Source: Pedobacter antarcticus
GTDB lineage: Bacteria; Bacteroidota; Bacteroidia; Sphingobacteriales; Sphingobacteriaceae
Reading direction: 5' to 3'
Length of the DNA: 64,000 bases
Assembly (NCBI RefSeq): GCF_900112985.1
Contig: NZ_FONS01000007.1
Coordinates: 106,695-170,694 of the forward strand
Positions 49,001-57,700 of this stretch are shown piece by piece (positions within the stretch are counted from its first letter, which is position 1; each line of letters begins with the position of its first letter). A program made the position numbers and the translations under genes. The notes below the pieces were generated by a model. The model made no database searches. It was not told the origin of the DNA and saw nothing but the letters and a program-made list of their open reading frames with translations.

Positions 49001-50013
49001 TGGTCATGTCATCCTCTACTGGAGACGTATTGGCCTCTGCCGCCTATCCTTTACCGCCTGTTCACGATTGGGAAGCCCTTACGATGCCTGTTGTTGAGCA
49101 GCGTAAACTCTCTGCCTGGTATAATACAGCAGACCCGGGTTTTACAGTAGCCACACAGCCAGGTTCGACGGTTAAAATATTAACTGCTCTGGCAGGTTTT
49201 AATAAGCTCGGTATTTCAGCTGCTGAAAAGACATTTCTGGTCAGAACGGCAGAAAGAATACGTACCGGGGGAGCGGAACCAGATGAAACCGGAAACATAA
49301 ATATGGAACAGGCTATTGTGCGTTCAAACAACGTCTACTTTATTAAACTCGCCAATGAAGCCAAGCTGGGGGAAGAGCTGGCCTCGCTCTATCTTAAGAC
49401 AGGAATGTTCCTGAATGGCGTAGGTGGATATTATTACGGGCGTAAAACAGTAGATCCGGAACAAATTGAGAAATGGACAAAGTATTGGAATAAAACCGTT
49501 TTCAATCTGCCATATCATCCAGAAAATATTTATAAATACAGGGCTTCCGGCATCTCAGGAATTGCATGGGGACAGGGCGAACTGATTGCTACTCCTGCAG
49601 CTGTGGCCAGAGTGGCTTCCGGTATTGCAAATCATGGAGAAATGATTCCAAACCGCTATGCACTAAGTTTAAATGGTAAAACCGTTCCTGTTGGAACACC
49701 TGTGAAACTCGCAGACAAAGCAAGCTATGCTAATTTGATCCAATCTTATATGATCCGGCAAAGCGCACCAAGATCTGCGGCGTTCGGGATTTCGGTAGCT
49801 GGAAAAACAGGTACGCCTGAAAGAATGTTGAAAGGAAAAAAAGTAAACGATGGATGGTATGTATTCTTTGCTCCCGATGGGCACGGAAATGGTGAAACCG
49901 TTGTTTGTATTCGTATTGAGGCAACCAGAGGTTCTTCAGATGCTACACGTCTGGCCGCGGAGACCGTTGTCCCTATACTAAGGCAGCAAGGATATATAAC
50001 CAGTATTCAATAA
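46084..50013 (+). CDS. Single-chain SEDS glycosyltransferase-class B PBP transpeptidase fusion
   Basis: The 1309-residue protein joins two partner enzymes of septal or lateral wall synthesis. A first membrane helix (about 15-32) is followed by an outer region with a CarboxypepD_reg-like Ig domain (about 155-225). From about residue 275 comes a polytopic RodA/FtsW domain with IQPSELVKYLTIIFLAGFF, LLGDLGPAMVICF, the HTD motif (D620, in PEGHTDMILPVIAEEFG) that carries the catalytic Asp in RodA, and GVSLPLLSYGGSSMVI. After a further helix comes a class B PBP: pedestal start GNLYDRNGLLLA, then S1028-TVK, SNN at 1081-1083 and KTGT at 1241. All known active motifs are kept. The gene follows the phosphatase by 2 bp and precedes an FHA gene by 13 bp. 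Confidence 0.93.
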   Translation: MQKLSKANSGRFTERLLLIAGIIILGTFFFRLHVKLEEKMFNVPEKLKAGKIVNLNAPDLRKSFKILLKQEYYLTDQKDIELISTIADSVITSSGTKLTTIGELNKRRFNIDADRAELQGGKVVKSRLDYSRALLGFNFNGQPADLPQEVQVGTGAGEISGRVTQATGAAVGVLIRLNAVIPADSLEQKPLTAYARTGSDGTYRFSGLSEDMSFEVLPIQPGKEFGQVKGVQELQGSKRINFRSEQHTIRLIAPSVYNQLKKDGALIVRTPEQFRSGFYWITGLFFAAFIVLHLLMSMRFPTADQFILPIIFLLSGISLLTLLSLQDPLRDRFLAIDSVKYLLIGLSVLSLLLFTNLRKFHPDSAFYRLYLFRMPGAANGWPWIAGAMFILALTLLFGAGPQGSGVRVNLLGIQPSELVKYLTIIFLAGFFTRNESFISSYTSWTKRWQFFSFALVAIVGTLFLFLLLGDLGPAMVICFTFIFLFSFSRGDFMQMAAFVLLFVLCCWISGNIWLSIGFTAAVLVIRTRLLKKTISESALMALVVLSAFLTIDQLPLLAKLIPGPVARLSDRKAIWQDAWDNEVYGGDQVANGLWAMASGGLKGQGIGEGYGKTIPEGHTDMILPVIAEEFGLAGIACVFALFMLYLHRSFLIGRASGTPLIFYLCAGIGLSTFVQFILIAGGSTGALPLSGVSLPLLSYGGSSMVINLLAAAFLLSSSMVNGTAVQLKYMQNNQDHNLVPALLTALAAVTLLTVHASKYSLFPSGWIVKPALVADRSGSRLFSYNPRIGILLQKLEAGNLYDRNGLLLATSDPKEINRQHSALSAAGINSYDLDSAVHSRSTRYYPFQEQLFFWTGDANTGVFNGGINGYFAEYQHAAELRGFKLPAVDISITASKYKEDRFLPASTKEMTVSRKDYSELLPILRSGLDTNEIAKFKKKDRNVRLAVDAALQTRLQQAMIENSAISGNRVSVVVMSSSTGDVLASAAYPLPPVHDWEALTMPVVEQRKLSAWYNTADPGFTVATQPGSTVKILTALAGFNKLGISAAEKTFLVRTAERIRTGGAEPDETGNINMEQAIVRSNNVYFIKLANEAKLGEELASLYLKTGMFLNGVGGYYYGRKTVDPEQIEKWTKYWNKTVFNLPYHPENIYKYRASGISGIAWGQGELIATPAAVARVASGIANHGEMIPNRYALSLNGKTVPVGTPVKLADKASYANLIQSYMIRQSAPRSAAFGISVAGKTGTPERMLKGKKVNDGWYVFFAPDGHGNGETVVCIRIEATRGSSDATRLAAETVVPILRQQGYITSIQ

Positions 50014-50026
50014 AATATGATCAATT

Positions 50027-50818
50027 ATGTTCTCTAAATTTTGGAAAGATAAACAGCAGGACCAGTCCGATCCCAAACAATTAAGGGCCGCTATACTCGA
50101 TTTTGTGAAGTCAGAAATTCTTCCGCTGGAAGGTGGGGAAGGACGGCATATGCAGCTATTAAAGCTGTTTTTGTTTCCACAGGCAGAGGATAGATTTTTA
50201 TACGAGTCGGCTGTTCAAGCTGCAGACCCGTCTCTTTTCAAAGAAGAAGTACAGCGTATTGCAGATAATTATGCTGTTGATTTACCATTAGACTGGCAAT
50301 TGGAAGTTCATTTTACAGCTGATTTACCTTCAGGTAGTAAAAAGAGTCCGCTTATGCCTGTTAGCCTGGAATTTGGCAGTGTTCCGGTTCCGGAGGTGTT
50401 GAAAACAGAAAAAGCGATTTTAAAAATTTTAGCAGGTAAGGCTATTCAGGAAAGCTACATCATTCTTCCCGGTAGCAGGATAAATCTGGGACGGGAAGAG
50501 CGTGTACAACTCAGGGACAATAGTATCCGTATCAACGATATCGCCTTTCCGGCAGAACTTCAAGAAGGAAATAAGTACATCAGCAGGCAGCATGCACATC
50601 TGGAATGGGACGAACCATCCCGGACCTTTCGCTTGTTTGCCGACGAAGGCGGTGTGCCTCCTGGCAATAAAACAAAAATAAGGTCTGCAGCCGATGAAAG
50701 TTTGCATAAATTAAATTCTATACAGGTTGGTTATACATTGAAACCTGGAGATCAAGTGATCTTGGGCGATCAGATAGTTATTTCCTTTAATTCATGGACA
50801 GAAAAGTCTAGTGTATAA
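50027..50818 (+). CDS. FHA-domain protein
   Basis: The 263-residue cytosolic protein has an N-terminal alpha/beta region (about 15-110; ILPLEGGEGRHMQLLKLFLF and DWQLEVHFTADLP) reminiscent of the FhaA DUF3662 domain, and a C-terminal FHA domain (about 130-260) with INLGREERV, YISRQHAHLEWDE and LKPGDQVILGDQIVI. The Arg in LGRE and the SRQH motif that contact phosphothreonine are present, so it probably binds phosphopeptides made by the upstream kinase. It sits 13 bp after the SEDS-PBP gene, which points to the synthase or the kinase as its partner. Confidence 0.85.
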   Translation: MFSKFWKDKQQDQSDPKQLRAAILDFVKSEILPLEGGEGRHMQLLKLFLFPQAEDRFLYESAVQAADPSLFKEEVQRIADNYAVDLPLDWQLEVHFTADLPSGSKKSPLMPVSLEFGSVPVPEVLKTEKAILKILAGKAIQESYIILPGSRINLGREERVQLRDNSIRINDIAFPAELQEGNKYISRQHAHLEWDEPSRTFRLFADEGGVPPGNKTKIRSAADESLHKLNSIQVGYTLKPGDQVILGDQIVISFNSWTEKSSV

Positions 50819-50861
50819 GCTTATTTCGTAGTTTAGCGGATATTTTGAGAAAATCCCCTTT

Positions 50862-53186
50862 ATGTCTATGATCTGGCGTTATCTTTTACTCTTGTTTTTT
50901 TTTTCAGGGCTCTCCGTAGTCCATGCCCAAAAGCGGTATACTATTAGTGGTTTTGTCAAAGATTCCACCACAGGTGAGCAGATGATCGGAGCGACTATCA
51001 GTTCGGTGGGGGCTGTTACAAGTGGTACCAGATCAAATGAATATGGCTTTTTCTCTCTTACCATTCCAGAAGGCGAATATCAGTTTAAAGTCGGCGTAGT
51101 AGGTTATGCTATCGACACACGGACAGTGCAGCTTAACAAAAATATTCAGCTTCAGATTGCATTAAAACCAGAAGATAACAATCTTTCAGAGGTTGTGATC
51201 CGCTCCGGTGGAAGTACACAGAAAGTCAGTTCTGCGCAAATGGGCGTCGAAAAATTGAGTATGAAAGAAATTGATCAGGTTCCTGTATTATTTGGCGAAC
51301 GTGATCTAATAAAGGTTGTACAACTACTCCCTGGTGTCAAATCGGCCGGGGAAGGAAATAGCGGATTCTTTGTCCGGGGTGGTGCTGCCGACCAGAATCT
51401 GGTATTATTGGACGAAGCGATTGTTTACAATCCGTCCCATTTATTAGGATTCTTCTCCACCTTCAACTCCGATGCGATTAAAGATGTCACTTTATTGAAA
51501 GGGATTAATCCGGCAAATTATGGTGGCAGATTATCTTCGGTTATGGATGTCAGGATGAATGACGGAAATAATCAGGAGCTGCGCGTAAATGGGGGTATAG
51601 GAATTATAGCATCAAGACTAACTATAGAAGGACCGATCGTTAAAGATAAAGGGTCATTTTTAATTAGCGGAAGAAGAACCTACGTGGATATGTTCATGAA
51701 ACTGAGCAGTGATACGGCGATTAAAAAAAGTGCATTATACTTTTATGACCTGAATCTGAAAGCTAATTATCAGTTGGGTCAGAGAGACAAAATTTATCTG
51801 AGCGGCTATCTGGGTATGGACAAGCTTGGACTAAGTGATCTTTTTGGTTTGAATTGGGGTAATAAGACGGCTACGTTGCGCTGGAATCACCAGTTTAGTC
51901 CTAAGTTGTTTTCCAATACATCGATCATTTACAGCGACTACAAATATGATATAGATATTAATACATCGGAGAGCTTTGAAGGAAAAATCAGTTCACAAAT
52001 CAGGGACTGGAATCTGAAAGAAGAATTGAGTTTTTATCCAAACAGCAATAATACATGGAGAATGGGCGTGAATTCCATTCACCACACGATACGGCCAGGT
52101 GAATTCTCCGGTGATTTCTCAATGGACAACCAACCGCTTACTTATAGTTGGGAAAATGCAGCCTATGTAAATAATGAGTGGAAAGCATCTGACCGGTTGA
52201 AAATAGATTATGGATTGAGATTAAGTGCATTTTCCGTTTTAGGAGGCCCACAGCAGTTTTATGAATTAGATCAGCGAGGTGCAATTCTCTCCTCACGTCA
52301 GTATAGTAAAAATGAAATTGTACAAACCTATTTTAATCTGGAACCGCGAATTGCAGCGGCTTATCAGTTAAATGAAATTTCATCATTAAAAGTCGGATAT
52401 AGCAGGAATACGCAGCCATTGCACCAGCTGTCTAACTCTGCAACAGGAAGCCCGACCGATAAATGGGTGGCAACCAACAATATTATACGCCCCGAAACAG
52501 CAGGTCAATTTTCTGCCGGATATTTCAGAAATCTGAAAGATAATAAGTATGAATTCAGCGCCGAAGCATATTATAAAGCAATGCAGCATCAGGTTGATTA
52601 TAAAGACGGAGCCAATATCAGAAGTAACGATCCGATTGAACCACAGCTGCTTTTTGGCAAAGGTAGGGCATATGGAGTTGAGCTCCTGCTGCGTAAGAAA
52701 ACAGGTAAGCTAACAGGATGGATAGGTTATACGCTTTCCCGTTCCGAGAAACAGATCGATGGAATTAATGATAATGAGTGGTATGCAGCAAGGCAGGACA
52801 GAACACACGATATATCCATTGTCGGAATTTATGCACTTAATCCTAAATGGAACCTATCTGCTACATTTGTTTACTATACTGGAAATGCAGTTACTTTCCC
52901 GACCGGAAAATATCAGGTTGATGATCAGGTTGTTTACCTGTATACCAGGAGAAACTCTTATCGGATGCCGGCATACCACCGTCTTGATTTAAGCGCGACC
53001 AGACAGCTTAAAAAACGCGGGAGATTCACTTCCGAGTTAGCCTTTGGACTATATAACGCTTATGGAAGAGAAAATGCTTATACCATTTCTTTCCGTGATA
53101 ATCCAAATGACAGGTCTAAAACAGAGGCTGTACAAACTTCCCTTTTTAAATTTGTACCGTCTGTGTCCTATAATTTTAAATTTTAA
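50862..53186 (+). CDS. TonB-dependent receptor with carboxypeptidase-like N-domain, DUF4249 partner
   Basis: The 774-residue outer membrane protein has a signal peptide (to about VVHAQ), a CarboxypepD_reg Ig domain (about 25-110; ISGFVKDSTTGEQMIGATIS), a plug (QVPVLFGERDLIKVVQLLPG, GNSGFFVRGGAADQNLVLLD, INPANYGGRLSSVMDV) and a barrel ending in SYNFKF. Receptors of this type are usually paired with a DUF4249 lipoprotein, as here with a 3-bp gap. Substrate is unknown. It begins 43 bp after the FHA gene without a visible terminator, so it may be part of the kinase-synthase transcript. Confidence 0.9.
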   Translation: MSMIWRYLLLLFFFSGLSVVHAQKRYTISGFVKDSTTGEQMIGATISSVGAVTSGTRSNEYGFFSLTIPEGEYQFKVGVVGYAIDTRTVQLNKNIQLQIALKPEDNNLSEVVIRSGGSTQKVSSAQMGVEKLSMKEIDQVPVLFGERDLIKVVQLLPGVKSAGEGNSGFFVRGGAADQNLVLLDEAIVYNPSHLLGFFSTFNSDAIKDVTLLKGINPANYGGRLSSVMDVRMNDGNNQELRVNGGIGIIASRLTIEGPIVKDKGSFLISGRRTYVDMFMKLSSDTAIKKSALYFYDLNLKANYQLGQRDKIYLSGYLGMDKLGLSDLFGLNWGNKTATLRWNHQFSPKLFSNTSIIYSDYKYDIDINTSESFEGKISSQIRDWNLKEELSFYPNSNNTWRMGVNSIHHTIRPGEFSGDFSMDNQPLTYSWENAAYVNNEWKASDRLKIDYGLRLSAFSVLGGPQQFYELDQRGAILSSRQYSKNEIVQTYFNLEPRIAAAYQLNEISSLKVGYSRNTQPLHQLSNSATGSPTDKWVATNNIIRPETAGQFSAGYFRNLKDNKYEFSAEAYYKAMQHQVDYKDGANIRSNDPIEPQLLFGKGRAYGVELLLRKKTGKLTGWIGYTLSRSEKQIDGINDNEWYAARQDRTHDISIVGIYALNPKWNLSATFVYYTGNAVTFPTGKYQVDDQVVYLYTRRNSYRMPAYHRLDLSATRQLKKRGRFTSELAFGLYNAYGRENAYTISFRDNPNDRSKTEAVQTSLFKFVPSVSYNFKF

Positions 53187-53189
53187 TTT

Positions 53190-54002
53190 ATGAAAAACAC
53201 GATATATAACTGGAGCCTTTCATTGGTTATTTTGCTGTTCTTCGGCTCTTGCGAAAAAGTGATACCTATAAAATTAGACAACTCTGATAAGCAGATTGTG
53301 ATTGAGGGTGAAATAACGATTAAAAAAGAACCATATTTCGTCAGAATATCATCTACTAAAAATTTCGATGAGAATAATGATTTTCCGGGCAGGACAGATG
53401 CGTTAGTCATCATTACAGACCTGAGCACAGGTAAAGCCGAAAAACTAGTTCATACCGGTTCAGGAGTTTATCAAACCAGTACCTTACAGGGCGTTGCAGG
53501 GCATACCTATCAACTGGATGTCACTGTAGACGGTAAAAATTATAAAGCGCAGTCTACGATTCCGATGAAGGTTGTTAAGATAGATAAACTAAGCATCCGT
53601 AGCTTTGAATTAGATACCGATAAGAAGTTTATCGTACCTGAATTTACAGATCCAAAGGGAGAGGTTAACTTTTACCGCCTGAGACAATGGATAAATGGTG
53701 TCCTTGTTAAAGGTTCATGGGCCAGAAACGATGAAGCAGCAGACGGCAGAGTCTTTGACACACCGTTTTATTACGACACTTCTGACGAAGCTGGTAATCC
53801 GCTTATAAAAGATGGCGATGAGGTCACCGTAGAATTGCAATGTGTAGATAAAGGTGTATATGATTATTTCCGGACGCTGAGTGAAACTATCGAACAGGAA
53901 GCAGCTGCACCTGCTAACCCTTTAAGCAATATTTCGGGAGGAGCTTTGGGTTATTTCAATGCCTGCCGTACGTTTAAAGTTACCTCAACAATTAAGTTGT
54001 AA
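53190..54002 (+). CDS. DUF4249 outer membrane lipoprotein
   Basis: The 270-residue lipoprotein has its acylated cysteine in LFFGSCEKVIPIKLD, a standard DUF4249 start. The N-terminal Ig-like region (QIVIEGEITIKKEPYFVRIS, GVYQTSTLQGVAGHTYQLDV) and the later FYRLRQWINGV and GALGYFNACRTF segments match the family. DUF4249 proteins are encoded with CarboxypepD_reg TonB receptors and are thought to be their surface partner, in a manner analogous to SusD. It follows the receptor by 3 bp. Confidence 0.88.
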   Translation: MKNTIYNWSLSLVILLFFGSCEKVIPIKLDNSDKQIVIEGEITIKKEPYFVRISSTKNFDENNDFPGRTDALVIITDLSTGKAEKLVHTGSGVYQTSTLQGVAGHTYQLDVTVDGKNYKAQSTIPMKVVKIDKLSIRSFELDTDKKFIVPEFTDPKGEVNFYRLRQWINGVLVKGSWARNDEAADGRVFDTPFYYDTSDEAGNPLIKDGDEVTVELQCVDKGVYDYFRTLSETIEQEAAAPANPLSNISGGALGYFNACRTFKVTSTIKL

Positions 54003-54023
54003 ATTGAAGAATAAAAGATAAAG

Positions 54024-54710
54024 ATGAATAAAGCCGATGTTGAACTGGTCGTAATTACCGTTAAATCCGGAATAGAAGAAGCTCTTAGTTTAAAAGTTTA
54101 TAAAAATGGTACCCTGGCCAGAAGAGGCTCTGGTGGATTACCCGGAGTTAAAATATCGGGAATGAGCCTCAATGCAGGCCCTGGTTTTTTCCTGGGTGTA
54201 ATGAACAGCGTTTCCCAGCAGGTACTGGACTCACCTGTTAATTATGAGGAAGAGATTACGAAAACCGCATTGGAATATCAGGTTTCATTCTACGGACAGA
54301 GCAGTAATGGCGATCAGGGTGAGCGGGCCGAGTGGACGCAGTCTGTTACGCTGCGATTTTTCATGGATGAAGGAACCATGTATAGAAATCAGCTGCTTGG
54401 ATTTGTAGATGGTCTGGCCATCGAAGCGATGAAATTAACAGACTCCTGGTATTTTGACCTGGTTATGCTGGCATTGGAAGGTAAACGCTCTTCTGTGCTT
54501 CCCGAACATACAATAGTTAGTAATTTTAAGAACGAAGATGAAGCAGAAGCTGCATTTCAGGCATATTTTCAGCAGGTAAATAAAAAACAACTTCCCGAAT
54601 TTGTGAAGGACAAAGTGTTTACTGATCCCCAGGGGCTGCAGTATAAATTATTACTGCAAATGGATGATCAGTCGTTAACTTATACATTTGAACCAGCAGG
54701 GGTCGTTTAA
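54024..54710 (+). CDS. Hypothetical protein ending the kinase-synthase gene run
   Basis: I do not recognise this 228-residue protein. It has no signal peptide or membrane segment, and is acidic overall. The first half is beta-rich and Gly-rich (GTLARRGSGGLPGVKISGMS); the second half has a helical stretch (FKNEDEAEAAFQAYFQQVNK). The N-terminal part could be compared with cytosolic beta-sandwich adaptors, but no motif supports a function. It lies 21 bp after the DUF4249 gene and is convergent with the SNF2 helicase, with only 11 bp between them. Confidence 0.8.
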   Translation: MNKADVELVVITVKSGIEEALSLKVYKNGTLARRGSGGLPGVKISGMSLNAGPGFFLGVMNSVSQQVLDSPVNYEEEITKTALEYQVSFYGQSSNGDQGERAEWTQSVTLRFFMDEGTMYRNQLLGFVDGLAIEAMKLTDSWYFDLVMLALEGKRSSVLPEHTIVSNFKNEDEAEAAFQAYFQQVNKKQLPEFVKDKVFTDPQGLQYKLLLQMDDQSLTYTFEPAGVV

Positions 54711-54721
54711 ACCGGTGCAAT

Positions 54722-57700
54722 TTATTTGAGTAGTTCCAGGAGGTCCTTTTTTGTCATTGTATTGAAAAGAGAACTGTCAGTGTGAATAATGTCGCTGAAC
54801 AGATTCTTTTTACGCTGCTGTAATAACATTATTTTTTCTTCGATAGTATCCGGGCAGATCAGTCTTACTGCAACGACATGTTTCTCCTGTCCAATTCTGT
54901 AACTTCGGTCAATAGCTTGATTTTCAACTGCGGGGTTCCACCAGGGGTCCACTAAATATACGTAATCTGCTTTCGTGAGATTGAGGCCCGTTCCGCCAGC
55001 TTTCAAACTGATCAAAAATACACGGACATCGTCATTTTCCTGAAAATTTGATACGCTCTTTTGGCGGTTTGCAGATTGGCCGGTCAAATATTCATGATTA
55101 ATATTTTTGTTTCTCAGCTCTTTACGAATCAGATCCAGCATACCTACAAACTGGGAAAAAACCAGGATTTTATGTTGTGGAGCATGATTTTGAATTTCTT
55201 CCATCAGCACATTAATTTTAGCTGAAGAGTTTCCATGGAGCAGATTATCCTGCAGCAGGGCCGGGGAATTACAGATCTGACGGAGTTGGGTAAGTCCTTT
55301 TAAAATATGTATGGTGTGTCCGGCAAGATCATCTGATTTGACATGATTTAAATAGTCTTTATATTCGTTTTTACAAACATCGTAAGCTTTCCGCTGACTT
55401 TCATCCATTTCACAATAGATGACCATTTCCGTTTTTTCCGGTAATTCTGTAGCCACTTCCTTTTTTGTTCTTCTGAGAATAAACGGACTGATTTTCTTAC
55501 GAAGTTCAGCAGCTTTTTTTGTGTCATTAAACTGGTCGACCGGGGAAGCATACTGCTCTCTGAAATGCTGCTTGCTACCTAAAAGACCGGGGCAGGCAAA
55601 AGACAATTGCCCATACAGATCATAAGTATTATTTTCAATTGGCGTTCCTGTCATACAGATGCGGTTTCTGCCTTTAAGCAGTATAACTGCTTTATAGATT
55701 AATGACTCCGGATTTTTAATCTGCTGAGATTCGTCCAGGAATATATGTTCAAATACAAAATTTTTAAGCCATCCTATGTCCCGCAGTAAAGTTCCGTAAC
55801 TGGTAAGCACAACGTCAGCTTGTTTAAATTGTGCTGAATCTTTTGATCGTTCCGTACCATATAACGTATAGGTAATCAGCTCAGGTGCGAACTTTTTAAT
55901 TTCTGCCTGCCAATTGAATAGCAGTGTCGCGGGTACCACGACCAGAGAAGCGTTATCCTTAGTTTTTGACCGGCTGCTGAGTATGTAGGCGATAACCTGT
56001 AATGTTTTTCCAAGCCCCATATCATCTGCCAGGATGCCCCCGAAATTAAAGGTGCCCAGGAAATTAAGCCAGTTGATTCCCTGCTGCTGATAGCTTCTTA
56101 AGATTGCGTTTAAGCCCGGTGGCTTACCAATGTTCTCGATTTTATTAAAATCGGCCAGCTGCCTGTTCATCTCGGTCAACTCCATTTTCACCTGATCGGA
56201 AAGCATATGTGCATCGAACAAATCGGGAATAGCAGTAAAACTAGTTTTTGGCAAGCTAAGCTTTTCCTCATTCAAGGTGGCCAGCTGGAAAAGTTCATTT
56301 AATCTGGCTAACCATTGTTCCGGCAGTAATCCATGTGTACCATCTCCCAGTATTACGAATTTGCTTTTGTTGCGGATAGCGCGGTGGAGCTGTTTCAATG
56401 GAACCCGCTGATTACCATAGCTTAATTCCAGTTTAGTGTCAAACCAGTCCAGTCCGCTAATGATTTCTATGTCTATTTTAGCCTGATTATGATTTAATTT
56501 ATTGCCTTTTAGATCTTGAAATCCCAGAATTGTTATTCCACTTTCCTGCCAGGTCTGGAAAGTTTTCAGAAACCAGGTTTCATCAAGGAAATGTTTTTTG
56601 TGCAGATAGAAAGCATCTTGCTGAAGCTGATCTTCAAAATGCGGATGTTGTCTGGAAATCAGTGTAAGAAAGCGAAGTTCTGCTTCCTCATCCCTGTTAA
56701 TACGGAATACTTTTCCATTTCTGTCCTGTGTAAGAATCTGTTTTCTGGAAAGCACCGGGATTTCGGTTTCATTGTAGCGGATTACAGGATTGAGTAAAAC
56801 GTAATATTCGGAATCGGTCAGATATATCAGTAACTCACTATCTGGTTGAGGTCCGTCGTGGTTTTTTTGCTCTGACTTTAATTGCCTGACAGTCGCTTTT
56901 TTGATATAGGTATAATTAATGTGGATACGTTGCTCCAGACCAGCTAGAACATCCTGATAGAAAGATTCATATCTTGATTCATGGATTAAAATATGATTGT
57001 GATGCTTTTTGAAAAAATGAATCAGATTTAGCAATTCTGGCTGGTCTATCAGATAAAGATTCTTATGATGCAGAATAAAATAATGCAAGGTTACCGGAAG
57101 CATAAGCAGATCAAAGCGCTTATCTGCTATGTTTATTGAGGCACTTATTGTATAGAAGTTATCTTTAAGATCTACCTGTAGTTCTATTTCCAGTTTGTCC
57201 TTTTGCAGATTTACTGGTTTCAGGGCAGCTGCAGTCAGGTTTTCCGACACCTTAGGATCATGCAGATAAACTTTTAGTTTTGCCGGATTCAAAAAGAGTG
57301 CCTTTAGACTGTTGAGCTCCAATGCAAAGTCAGGTTGATCATATCGTTGCTGAAAGCGGGACAAAGCTGTATAAAATTTAACTTCAGCAGGGGCTTCCGC
57401 CGTCCAGATAAAGTCAATAGCGGGTATAGACTCCAATGGGTTTTTGGGTTTATCCTGCATGGTGAAAGCAGCTTCCATGAGCTCAGCCTGGAAATGATTA
57501 TAATATTTATGTTGCCTGAAGACAAGAATATTCTTCTTGTCGGGAGCGGAAAGGAGATGCTTTGGTAAGTTTCTACTGTTTGCAGGGACGAGAAGCGCTT
57601 TTAACTGGCTATTTCTTTCTGTGGTTACCGGTAATAAATATTCTAAAACGGGGGAAACCTGTAATTCCTTACCCTCCAGTTTAATCCTGAAAAAAGCTTC

